Shown: positions 9,396-16,860 of the stretch, in pieces
Layout of the letters: each line of letters opens with the position of its first letter
How positions within the stretch are numbered: the stretch's first letter is position 1
Assembly: GCF_001583495.1 (NCBI RefSeq)
Contig: NZ_LQAQ01000111.1
Coordinates: 269,034-333,033, forward strand
DNA from: Flammeovirga sp. SJP92
Lineage (GTDB): Bacteria; Bacteroidota; Bacteroidia; Cytophagales; Flammeovirgaceae
Length of the DNA: 64,000 nt
Reading direction: 5' to 3'
The notes under the pieces: model-generated
The model's input: only the letters and a program-made list of their open reading frames with translations
Told to the model about the DNA's origin: nothing
Databases searched by the model: none
Made by a program: the position numbers and the translations under genes

Positions 9396-9977
9396 TTAAT
9401 CAAGACTTTCCCTGTTAGGGACATCAGGAGTAATTTCCTCAATGTCCTTAATTTTATTGAGGTTTCTTGTCTTACCAAACAATTCAATTGACTTCTTATT
9501 ATAAGCAAGTGCAGCTTCTTGAGGTGTTTTATAAGTGCCTAAAGAAATTGGTTTTCTGTCCTTATAAATAACTGCTCTGTAGCTATACTTGTCTTTTACT
9601 ACTCCAATATAACCGGTCTTATTATGTTTAGAAGGTGTGTTTCTTTTAATAATTGATCGGTTTGAATAGGTAAGGTTCTTGATCCGACAATCTAACTTAT
9701 TACCATTAATAATTCTGATTAAAGTGTAATCTCCCTTTGAACTTTCATCTAAATATTTTTCAGCAATAAGTTTATGAAGATAAATAGTTTCTGTTTTGTA
9801 TTTACCATCACTCTGTTTCCAAGATTTTTGGAAAACTGCTCTTCCTGAAGAATGCTCCCTGAGGTTGTAGATAAAGTCTAGGCTCTTGTAGTACGGATTG
9901 TCTCTTAAAAATTCATATACATGATCATCAACGATCACCTGATTTGGAGAGTTTTTTAGTTGTAATTTGACAAGCAT
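9396..9977 (-). CDS. HNH-like/AP2-domain DNA-binding protein with degenerate nuclease site
   Basis: 193 residues. The middle resembles an HNH_3 domain of homing-type endonucleases: LHKLIAEKYL with His68, then a block ending in INGNKLDCRIKNLTY. Residues about 122-173 form an AP2-type DNA-binding domain (GYIGVVKDKYSYRAVIY, then LGTYKTPQEAALAYN). In active HNH_3 enzymes the block reads roughly NHIDGNK. Here it reads RIINGNK, so the central catalytic His and the Asp are missing. It may bind DNA without cutting it; that is inference. It is 30 bp downstream of the small basic gene at 10008-10376, probably co-transcribed. No integrase, tail or intron sequence is next to it. Confidence 0.78.
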   Translation of the reverse strand: MLVKLQLKNSPNQVIVDDHVYEFLRDNPYYKSLDFIYNLREHSSGRAVFQKSWKQSDGKYKTETIYLHKLIAEKYLDESSKGDYTLIRIINGNKLDCRIKNLTYSNRSIIKRNTPSKHNKTGYIGVVKDKYSYRAVIYKDRKPISLGTYKTPQEAALAYNKKSIELFGKTRNLNKIKDIEEITPDVPNRESLD

Positions 9978-10007
9978 GATAGATGAGGAGAGATATTTAA
10001 AAAATAA

Positions 10008-10376
10008 TTAAATTGTCACAGTTGAACTTTTCTTAGCAGCTTTTTTGTTCTTTTCTTTAGCAGCTTCATGTCTTTCCTTAGCCTCATGCCAGTACTTGTT
10101 CGTTATCTCAATTACTTCTTCTTTTTTCTTTTGAGTAATGTCTTGATAAAGACCTAGTTTTCGACGTCCAACTCTATTTTTCACGGTATTTGAGGCACGT
10201 AAACATCCAAGTTCTTTTAATTTTTCAGCTATCTTAGAAAAAATAAATCCCATTCTCTGTTCATCATTTTCTCTCATTAGTTGATTGCGGTAATTCATCA
10301 AGTTACCCAGGATTAAGCTGTAGTCTTTCGTTCCTACTTCACGCTGTTCTCCAGGATAGTTTTTCCTTTTTCTCAT
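10008..10376 (-). CDS. Small basic protein of unknown function, partner of the HNH-AP2 gene
   Basis: 122 residues and not recognised. It is very rich in Lys and Arg, begins with MRKRKNYPGEQR, and ends in a Lys/Ala-rich tail (EKNKKAAKKS). A central segment (IFSKIAEKLKELGCLRASNTVKNRVGR region) could form a helix-turn-helix, which would fit nucleic-acid binding. No signal peptide or membrane segment is present. It is the first gene of a two-gene minus-strand unit with the HNH-AP2 gene. Codon usage and A/T content resemble the neighbours. It could be a regulator, a nucleoid protein or a relic of a mobile element. Confidence 0.6.
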   Translation of the reverse strand: MRKRKNYPGEQREVGTKDYSLILGNLMNYRNQLMRENDEQRMGFIFSKIAEKLKELGCLRASNTVKNRVGRRKLGLYQDITQKKKEEVIEITNKYWHEAKERHEAAKEKNKKAAKKSSTVTI

Positions 10377-10493
10377 TAGTTTGTTAAGTATATTAGTATC
10401 GACGCTAATTGGTAGCTATATTCAATTAAATGTTAATTAAATCAAATGCAATGAATTATACAATTTTATCTAGGTTTATTTTATAAAAACATA

Positions 10494-10507
10494 ATTTTAC
10501 GTAAAAT
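10494..10507. promoter_or_regulatory. Candidate operator: 14-bp perfect palindrome
   Basis: ATTTTACGTAAAAT is self-complementary. It lies between the divergent starts at 10376 (-) and 10606 (+), just upstream of a candidate promoter. A role as a binding site is inference. Confidence 0.35.
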
Positions 10508-10519
10508 ATAACGTGATTT

Positions 10520-10550
10520 TTTGAATTTTGTAAACTTATTTATATAATTG
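10520..10550 (+). promoter_or_regulatory. Candidate Bacteroidota promoter for the DUF2061 gene
   Basis: TTTG (10520-10523), 19 bp, then TATAATTG (10543-10550). This fits the established phylum consensus TTTG/TAnnTTTG with one mismatch. The implied leader is about 50 nt. Confidence 0.4.
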
Positions 10551-10605
10551 CCTACTAATCCACTAGAGTAAAGATTTTTACTCAAAAAAATAAACTAATA
10601 ACTTA

Positions 10606-10866
10606 ATGCTTGTAGATAAAGTTTTAGAGAGAAAGATCGAAGAAAGCGATCAGGCTGTGAAAGACAAGAGTAATAAACAGCCTAAATGGGTGAGCGTTGC
10701 TAAATCAGTTTCATGGAGAGCTGTAGGAACGGTTGATACTATGGTAATTTCTTATTTTGTTACAGGTGAAATAACAATGGCTGTCTCAATTGGTTCATTT
10801 GAAGTATTTTCTAAGATGGTACTTTATTATTTCCATGAAAGAGCATGGGAAAAATTCACTAAATAA
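10606..10866 (+). CDS. DUF2061 small membrane protein
   Basis: 86 residues. The conserved DUF2061 core starts at SVAKSVSWRAVGTVDT and continues through two short hydrophobic segments (MVISYFVTGEITMAVSIG and a following one) to YYFHERAWEKF. Known family members are small inner-membrane proteins of unknown role, sometimes found beside sulfate-assimilation genes. No such genes are adjacent here. The ATG start follows a plausible promoter. It is a single-gene unit with a short gap before the WD40-caspase gene on the same strand. Confidence 0.85.
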   Translation: MLVDKVLERKIEESDQAVKDKSNKQPKWVSVAKSVSWRAVGTVDTMVISYFVTGEITMAVSIGSFEVFSKMVLYYFHERAWEKFTK

Positions 10867-10920
10867 TATTTTGAAATTAATTTGATGGTTATATTTACAT
10901 TGTAAATTAAACAATGTGAT

Positions 10921-13900
10921 ATGTACTTCATTGAAAATCATATACAAAAAAGAAGGTTGATAATTTTATTGAACCTTCTTTTTTGTTTCCCAATTTTTTT
11001 ATTTCCCCAAACTTCTAACATTACACTTACCTTTTCTCAAGGACATCTTGGAGAAGTGACAGCTTTAGATATTAGCAAAGATGCTTCTTTGGTTATATCT
11101 GCTGGAAAAGATAAAAAGGTAAAACTGTGGGATATAGAGCAGGAAAGACTACTGAGGACAATCAATGCTCATGAAATTGAAATTACTGATATTGCTTTAT
11201 CTTTTGATAAAAAGTTTATAGCCACTTGTGGAGCTGATCATAAAGTCAAAGTTTGGCAAACCAAAACCGGAGCTCTTTTGGCTGAAGTAGAAGATCTTGA
11301 CGATCCTGTTATTGAAGTTAAATTTCTAAAAAATATTGTAGTTTTTATTGATTCACAAGGGAATATATACCATTGGAATTGGCAAGAAAATGAGCAAGAT
11401 TTAAGGAGTTGGGCTCATGAAATGACAGGTGGTATTTCTTGTTTTATTACAAAACCAAAATCCAATTCTTGGGTTGCTTTTGGTAAATATAATGGGGAAG
11501 TAGAGATCTGGAATACGACTCAGAAAAAACTTAAGTATTCCAAAAGCCTTCATGATGATTGGGTAACAGACCTTATTTATATCAATAGTAAAAAAGTAAT
11601 TGTTTCGGGTGGCTACGATGGTACTTTAAGGGTTTGGAACCAACAAACAGACGCCGTTTCGGAGCCTATTCGTTTACCGGATAACAATGCTGTAAGGTCG
11701 ATTACTTACTCACATTCTATTGATAGGCTAATTGTTACTTCACATGGTAATCACGCTTACTACTATAGTCTTGAGAATGATAAATTAGTGCTAATTTCTA
11801 CTTTTGAAGAGCGTGAAATAGTAACGAATGCTTTTAATAGAAAAGGAGAACTTGCTGTTGTGGCCTATAAAAATGGAGAAATAGCACTCTGGGAGATCAA
11901 AGGTTCTCGGTTAAAAGCAGCTTGGAAACCAATATTGGATAAAGCTATTGGTTTTTCAGCGTCATTAGCTTCTAATGCTATTGCGGTATCCTCTGAAAGT
12001 GGGTATGTAAGGCTCTGGGAGTCAGGGAGCAGGGGGGATTTAAAAAAATGGAAGGCTCATCATCAATGTGTTTCTTCTATTTTCTTCAACAGAAGAGGTG
12101 AATTGGTCACGACGTCCATAGATAGTACATTTAAAGTTTGGGATCATAAAAATAATTATAAACTTAAGTTCTCTAAAAACTTTAATTATCCCATAACAAT
12201 TGCAAAGCTTCACCCTGTTGACACTTTGGCTATATTAGCTAACAATGGGGGAGATCTGATACTACAAAATCTCAATCACCTTGAAGAGGCTAGAAAGATA
12301 TTCAGTTCTTTCAATAATATCACCGCTCTTGATATTTCTTTGGATGGTACAAAAGTAGCCTTAAGCTTAAGTAATCGAACCGTTCATATTCTAGATGTAA
12401 GAAATAACTTTAAGCTCTTAAAGAAAATAAGAGTAAGCGACTGGCTTATTAATTCATTGGCTTTCAGTCTTGATGGTCAATCGATATTAATAGGAGGTAA
12501 AAATAAGCTCTCTTTATATAGTCTTTCTGAAGGTGAAATTCTTCAGGAAAGAATGGTTGAGCACCCTGTTAAGAGCAGTACGTTTACTTACGATGGTAAA
12601 TATATATTGGTCGCAGAGGAAAGTGGACAGTTACAATCTTTTTCAAGCGACTTAAAAAATGAGGTTTTCAACTATGTGCAAAGTAATGGAGATATTATTG
12701 AGTTGTTTGATTTTCCAGGTAAACAAGTTTTTGTTACACTGTCAAATGACTTTGCGGTAGGAATTTGGGATTTAGAATCTCCATACAAATACGGAGCAGT
12801 GCTTTCTGATGGAGATGTAGGTTGGGTTGTGGAACATTTTTCAGGGTTATTCGATGCTTCTGAAGCGAACATGAATAATCTTTATTATGTAGTAGATAAT
12901 GAAACCATTGATTTGGGGCAGTTGCAAGGTATGTATTGGGAGCCTGGTTTAGGGACCAAGCTTTTCAACGGACAACCTCTCCGTGAAGTGCCACTTTTAA
13001 GTACCGTTTCTTTATTCCCTGAAGCAAACTCTTATACTAAAAATAATAAGCTTTATATAGAGGTTTTCGATAGAGGTGGTGGCATAGGGAAGGTATCGGT
13101 GTTAGTCAATAATAAAGAAGTATTGGATGATGCTTCTCCTTATAAAGTGGCTATAGATGTTAACCACCTTAACCTTAATATCCTAAAACAAAAACAGCAG
13201 ACTGTTAAGTATGCTGTCCCTATGGAAAAGTTAAGCTATCTTTTTCAAAGTGGTGATGCATTAAATCAGATCACAATAAAGGTGGAGAACAAACAGGGTA
13301 CCTTATCTGGAAGAGGACTTACAATTAAACATAAGTCAAAAAATACGCAAAAAGAGATCCCTTCATTCTATGGAATTGTAATAGGTGTTTCTGATTATAG
13401 GGGAAATACATTAGACCTGAAATATGCGGCAAGTGATGCAGAGAAGATTGCTTCATCTATTCAAGAGTCAGCAGAAGAATTATTTGGAGAACATCGTGTG
13501 AAGGTAGATCTCTTCTCAACAAGTTCAGAGAATCCCCTTTATCAGCCTTCTAAAGAAAATATTAAAAGAAGTTTTGATAGCCTTCAGGTTTTAGCCAATC
13601 CATCAGATGTATTATTTGTCTTTTTAGCAGGGCATGGCATGGCAGTGCAGGAGCAAAATGGAGATGAAGATTTTTATTATCTCACAAAAGATATGATGAC
13701 TGCAGATCTGAAAGATACGTCAATTAGAGATAATTATACTATTGCAGGTAAAGAATGGCTGGATTGGATGAAGAAAATTCCTATTACCCGCCAAGTATTT
13801 ATCATGGATGCTTGTAATGCAGGGAAATTTGCCGAAACAATAATTGCTATGCGTAATGTAGATGATGAGTCAGTTCGATTGAGAGCATTAGAAAGAGTGA

Positions 13901-14538
13901 GGTCAAGGTCTGGGATGTATCTTTTAGCAGGTTCAGCAGCAGATAAAGTAAGTTATGAATCTACAATGTATGGGCAGGGATTGTTGACATATGCTATTTT
14001 GGATTACCTGAAAAGAGGAACATTGAGAAAAGGGGAGTTTTTGGATGTTCAAATGATGTTTGGAAATGCCGTCGATGAGGTGCCGAGGTTAGCAGAAAGG
14101 TTTGGAGCATCTCAACAGCCTGAAATGAGAATTCCAGAAGGAGGAGATAGTTTTGATATTGGTAGAGTAACAGATGAAGTAAAAAATGGTATAGATATTT
14201 CAACTGCTTTATCGCGTATTTCTTCTAGTGATATTGAAGAAGATAGTTCTTGGGTGGACCATGAAGGTTTGTCAAAAGCTATTGATGAAAGGCTCTTAAG
14301 ATTATCGGAAGGGCTAAATAGCGGTTATAATTATTTTACTTTTTCTCCATTTGCAAAAGGCGTAGATGTATATCAAGTCAAAGGAAGATATTCTGTTGTC
14401 AATGATTCTATTTCCTTGACAATGAAAATAGTGGAAGGTAAAAGTGAAAAATACCACAAAGTATATCTAGCAAAAGAAAAAGAGTCTTTGATTGAAGAAT
14501 GTATAATTGATATTCTAAACTTTTTTAAGGATCTCTAA
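10921..14538 (+). CDS. Large secreted WD40-repeat protein with caspase-like (C14) peptidase domain
   Basis: 1205 residues. A hydrophobic N-terminal signal (about residues 10-30, ending FLFPQ) points to export. Residues about 35-640 carry many WD40 repeats with typical ends such as KVKLWD, KVKVWQ, TLRVWN and TFKVWD, likely one or two propellers. A beta-rich linker follows, then a caspase/C14 domain starting near FYGIVIGVSDY. The catalytic pair is visible: His905 in LAGHGMA and Cys965 in MDACNAG. The last 140 residues (from about SRISSSDIEED) match nothing I recognise. Prokaryotic caspase homologues with propellers are known, but the target and trigger are unknown. It stands alone, without an adjacent partner typical of a defence module. 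Confidence 0.9.
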   Translation: MYFIENHIQKRRLIILLNLLFCFPIFLFPQTSNITLTFSQGHLGEVTALDISKDASLVISAGKDKKVKLWDIEQERLLRTINAHEIEITDIALSFDKKFIATCGADHKVKVWQTKTGALLAEVEDLDDPVIEVKFLKNIVVFIDSQGNIYHWNWQENEQDLRSWAHEMTGGISCFITKPKSNSWVAFGKYNGEVEIWNTTQKKLKYSKSLHDDWVTDLIYINSKKVIVSGGYDGTLRVWNQQTDAVSEPIRLPDNNAVRSITYSHSIDRLIVTSHGNHAYYYSLENDKLVLISTFEEREIVTNAFNRKGELAVVAYKNGEIALWEIKGSRLKAAWKPILDKAIGFSASLASNAIAVSSESGYVRLWESGSRGDLKKWKAHHQCVSSIFFNRRGELVTTSIDSTFKVWDHKNNYKLKFSKNFNYPITIAKLHPVDTLAILANNGGDLILQNLNHLEEARKIFSSFNNITALDISLDGTKVALSLSNRTVHILDVRNNFKLLKKIRVSDWLINSLAFSLDGQSILIGGKNKLSLYSLSEGEILQERMVEHPVKSSTFTYDGKYILVAEESGQLQSFSSDLKNEVFNYVQSNGDIIELFDFPGKQVFVTLSNDFAVGIWDLESPYKYGAVLSDGDVGWVVEHFSGLFDASEANMNNLYYVVDNETIDLGQLQGMYWEPGLGTKLFNGQPLREVPLLSTVSLFPEANSYTKNNKLYIEVFDRGGGIGKVSVLVNNKEVLDDASPYKVAIDVNHLNLNILKQKQQTVKYAVPMEKLSYLFQSGDALNQITIKVENKQGTLSGRGLTIKHKSKNTQKEIPSFYGIVIGVSDYRGNTLDLKYAASDAEKIASSIQESAEELFGEHRVKVDLFSTSSENPLYQPSKENIKRSFDSLQVLANPSDVLFVFLAGHGMAVQEQNGDEDFYYLTKDMMTADLKDTSIRDNYTIAGKEWLDWMKKIPITRQVFIMDACNAGKFAETIIAMRNVDDESVRLRALERVRSRSGMYLLAGSAADKVSYESTMYGQGLLTYAILDYLKRGTLRKGEFLDVQMMFGNAVDEVPRLAERFGASQQPEMRIPEGGDSFDIGRVTDEVKNGIDISTALSRISSSDIEEDSSWVDHEGLSKAIDERLLRLSEGLNSGYNYFTFSPFAKGVDVYQVKGRYSVVNDSISLTMKIVEGKSEKYHKVYLAKEKESLIEECIIDILNFFKDL

Positions 14539-14568
14539 TAGGAAAGTCTTTAAAAGGATCAAATTTAT

Positions 14569-14576
14569 TACTTTTG
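14569..14576 (+). promoter_or_regulatory. Candidate -7 promoter element for the maf operon
   Basis: TACTTTTG is an exact TAnnTTTG match 40 bp before the maf ATG. The upstream TTTG element is not clear, so confidence is moderate. Confidence 0.35.
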
Positions 14577-14615
14577 AGTTTTGAAAAACTGAACAACAAA
14601 GAGAAATAATACCTG

Positions 14616-15203
14616 ATGATAGATTTAAAAGGTAAAAAAATAATTTTGGCTTCAAAAAGTCCTAGAAGAGCCTCGCTTTTAAAAGATATGGACATCCCCT
14701 TTGAAATAAAAGTCAGAGAGGTAGATGAGTCCTATCCAGAAAGCCTCCCTTCTCAAGAGGTAGCAGAATATATTGCTAACCAAAAGGCAGTGGCATTTGA
14801 TGATTTAAATGAAAATGAAATTGCGATTTTCTCCGATACTGTGGTGGTAAACCAAAAAGATGTATTAGGTAAACCAAAAGACTTTGATGAGGCAAAAGCA
14901 ATGTTACAAGGTTTGTCAGGGAAATCTCATACCGTTTATTCTGCTGTATGTATAAAAACGCATTCAAAAGTAATTTCATTCACAGATGAAACCTTAGTGA
15001 CTTTTCTTCCAATGAGTGATGAGGTTTTGAATTATTATATTGATGAAAAAAAACCTTTTGACAAAGCAGGAGCCTATGGTATCCAAGAATGGATTGGCAT
15101 GACAATGATTGAAAAAATTGAGGGATCATATTTTACAGTCATGGGGTTGCCAACAGCTATTTTATATCAAAAATTAAATCAAATACTAAAAGAAGATAAT
15201 TAA
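14616..15203 (+). CDS. maf: Maf-family nucleoside triphosphate pyrophosphatase
   Basis: 195 residues, normal for Maf. The N-terminal signature ILASKSPRRASLL binds the nucleotide phosphates. The catalytic Asp lies in IFSDTVV, followed by GKPKDFDEAKAML and the DKAGAYGIQ motif. Maf enzymes hydrolyse dTTP, UTP or modified nucleotides to monophosphate plus pyrophosphate in the cytoplasm and prevent misincorporation; the subfamily here is most likely dTTP/UTP pyrophosphatase. Its stop overlaps the start of the next gene (TAATG at 15201-15205), which indicates translational coupling. Confidence 0.95.
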   Translation: MIDLKGKKIILASKSPRRASLLKDMDIPFEIKVREVDESYPESLPSQEVAEYIANQKAVAFDDLNENEIAIFSDTVVVNQKDVLGKPKDFDEAKAMLQGLSGKSHTVYSAVCIKTHSKVISFTDETLVTFLPMSDEVLNYYIDEKKPFDKAGAYGIQEWIGMTMIEKIEGSYFTVMGLPTAILYQKLNQILKEDN

Positions 15204-15805
15204 TGAATTCATATTTAATGTGGATGTTTCCGGTGATCTCTGCTGGAATTGGGTGGATTACTAACTATGTGGCGATTAAGATGCTTTTTCATCCAAGAAA
15301 GCCAATTAAAGTACTGTTTTTTACATTGCACGGAGTTTTTCCTAGAAGAAAGAAGACTTTAGCAAGAAGATTAGGGATTATTGTGGAGAAAGATCTTTTT
15401 ACCCCTGATATGATCTTAGATAAATTGAAGACGGAGGAAAATAAAGAGAAGCTTTTTAAGGCCATTATGGTGAGGGTAAATGAGTTTGTAGATGAAAAAG
15501 CAACTCAATTTGGTCCAATGTTACAGATGTTTGGAGGTGATGCTATTATCCAACAGATCAGAACAGGGATGGAGAATTCTGTGAAGGAAATGGTCCCCAA
15601 ACTTTTAGATGATATTGGAAGTAATATCTCAGGCATAAGTATTGAACAAGTGGTCTATGAGAAAGTAATGGACTTCTCCGATGCAAAATTTGAAGATTTA
15701 TTAATGTCAGTAATTAAGCAAGAACTCACTTTTATTGAAATAATGGGTGCTGTTTTAGGTTTCTTTATTGGTTTAATTCAAGTAGGAATATTAATGCTAG
15801 CTTAA
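15203..15805 (+). CDS. DUF445 family membrane protein (short, single-unit form)
   Basis: 200 residues with a hydrophobic segment at each end and the DUF445 N-terminal motif GWITNYVAIKMLFHP followed by GVFPRRK. The C-terminal membrane segment is LGFFIGLIQVGILML. The function of DUF445 is not established. Translation is coupled to maf by a one-base overlap. A longer paralogue with the unit doubled is at 43066-44286. The second gene of the pair ends just before a good terminator, so maf and this gene form the whole operon. Confidence 0.88.
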   Translation: MNSYLMWMFPVISAGIGWITNYVAIKMLFHPRKPIKVLFFTLHGVFPRRKKTLARRLGIIVEKDLFTPDMILDKLKTEENKEKLFKAIMVRVNEFVDEKATQFGPMLQMFGGDAIIQQIRTGMENSVKEMVPKLLDDIGSNISGISIEQVVYEKVMDFSDAKFEDLLMSVIKQELTFIEIMGAVLGFFIGLIQVGILMLA

Positions 15806-15832
15806 TTGATCATTCCTCATTTATAACTTTCA

Positions 15833-15870
15833 GAAAGGATTGGGTTACTTTGCTCAATCCTTTCATTTTA
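15833..15870 (+). terminator. Terminator of the maf-DUF445 operon
   Basis: GAAAGGATTG (15833-15842) pairs with CAATCCTTTC (15855-15864), extended by wobble pairs, then ATTTTATT. It lies between convergent genes. Confidence 0.75.
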
Positions 15871-15881
15871 TTAGGCAACTT

Positions 15882-16610
15882 TTATTTCCTGATCATTTTC
15901 AAAAAATAACGCCATCTGAAACATGTAAAGGTTAGAGCGTAGAAAAACGCACCGCCGATAGCAATGCCCCAATCCCAAAGTATCAAAGGCTTTGGTAGAA
16001 TTAAGTTTCTAATAAAAATTACTAAGAAAAGAACAATAATTAACTCTACCCAAAAAGCAGGAAACCATTCTGTAAATTTTACTTTTACAAGGCTGTTATT
16101 TAAATCAAAGGCGGTAATCCCTAACCAAATGCATTGAATTGTACCGAATAATGAAATACTGACCCAAATAATATTATGAATGTTCATTTTAAAATTAGGG
16201 GTGACATTAACGTCATCCATAAGGTAAGGTAGATCTTTGACGAAAAATCCTTCTTCTCCAGTGATTGCGTCCAATAGGAAGTGAGTGATAACCCCAATGA
16301 AAATAGATAGGGAAATTTGAAAAAATGAATATTGAGTACGGGGTTGCTGTCTTTTAAATCGTATAGGTGTCACTCTTCTTAAGACAGGTTTAAAAAGCCT
16401 TTTATTGATGTAATAAACTAAAATACCTACAGGTAAATTGAAGACAAAAATCCCTAATATCGTATGGCCTAATTTTACACTTTGTTGAAGTTGAAGATAA
16501 TGTTCAAAATCAGGAATAACACTTCCAATGATTAATGCAGATACTGACAAATAATGCGAATATCTAAAAAGTGGTAATACAGCACTTGGGTGAGCAAATG
16601 TTATGGGCAT
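15882..16610 (-). CDS. DUF4184 family membrane protein
   Basis: 242 residues. The start MPITFAHPSAVLPL, followed by the GSVIPDFEHY motif, is diagnostic of DUF4184. Several hydrophobic segments place it in the inner membrane. The HxxD-like pattern (HFLLDAITGEEGFF) recalls the membrane-bound metal-dependent hydrolase YdjM group, but activity is unproven. It is convergent with the maf operon and is a single-gene unit. Confidence 0.85.
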   Translation of the reverse strand: MPITFAHPSAVLPLFRYSHYLSVSALIIGSVIPDFEHYLQLQQSVKLGHTILGIFVFNLPVGILVYYINKRLFKPVLRRVTPIRFKRQQPRTQYSFFQISLSIFIGVITHFLLDAITGEEGFFVKDLPYLMDDVNVTPNFKMNIHNIIWVSISLFGTIQCIWLGITAFDLNNSLVKVKFTEWFPAFWVELIIVLFLVIFIRNLILPKPLILWDWGIAIGGAFFYALTFTCFRWRYFLKMIRK

Positions 16611-16810
16611 AGGTTTAAGCAGGTTTTGTGTATTTTAATATATAAAGATGAATACATATAACATACCGTCAAATAAATAATCCGGTTATATTGATGTAAT
16701 AAAATTACTTTATTTCTATTTTTCTTTAGGTGCTAAGTCGAAAATAGATAATAATTAATTCTGATTCATATTCTGTGTACACAATTCGAATAATGGAATA
16801 TAGTATTAAT

Positions 16811-16839
16811 AAAAAAGGGTTAAGCTTTCACCTAACCCT
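16811..16839 (-). terminator. Terminator of ispG
   Basis: AGGGTTA / TAACCCT arms (16816-16822, 16833-16839). On the minus strand they are followed by TTTTTT. It lies just past the ispG stop codon. Confidence 0.8.
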
Positions 16840-16860
16840 CCTTTACAATACTATTATTTA

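Noticed and set aside
9396..10376. Prophage or intron remnant
   Set aside because: Only the HNH-like domain points to a mobile origin; no integrase, terminase, tail or ribozyme sequence was seen.
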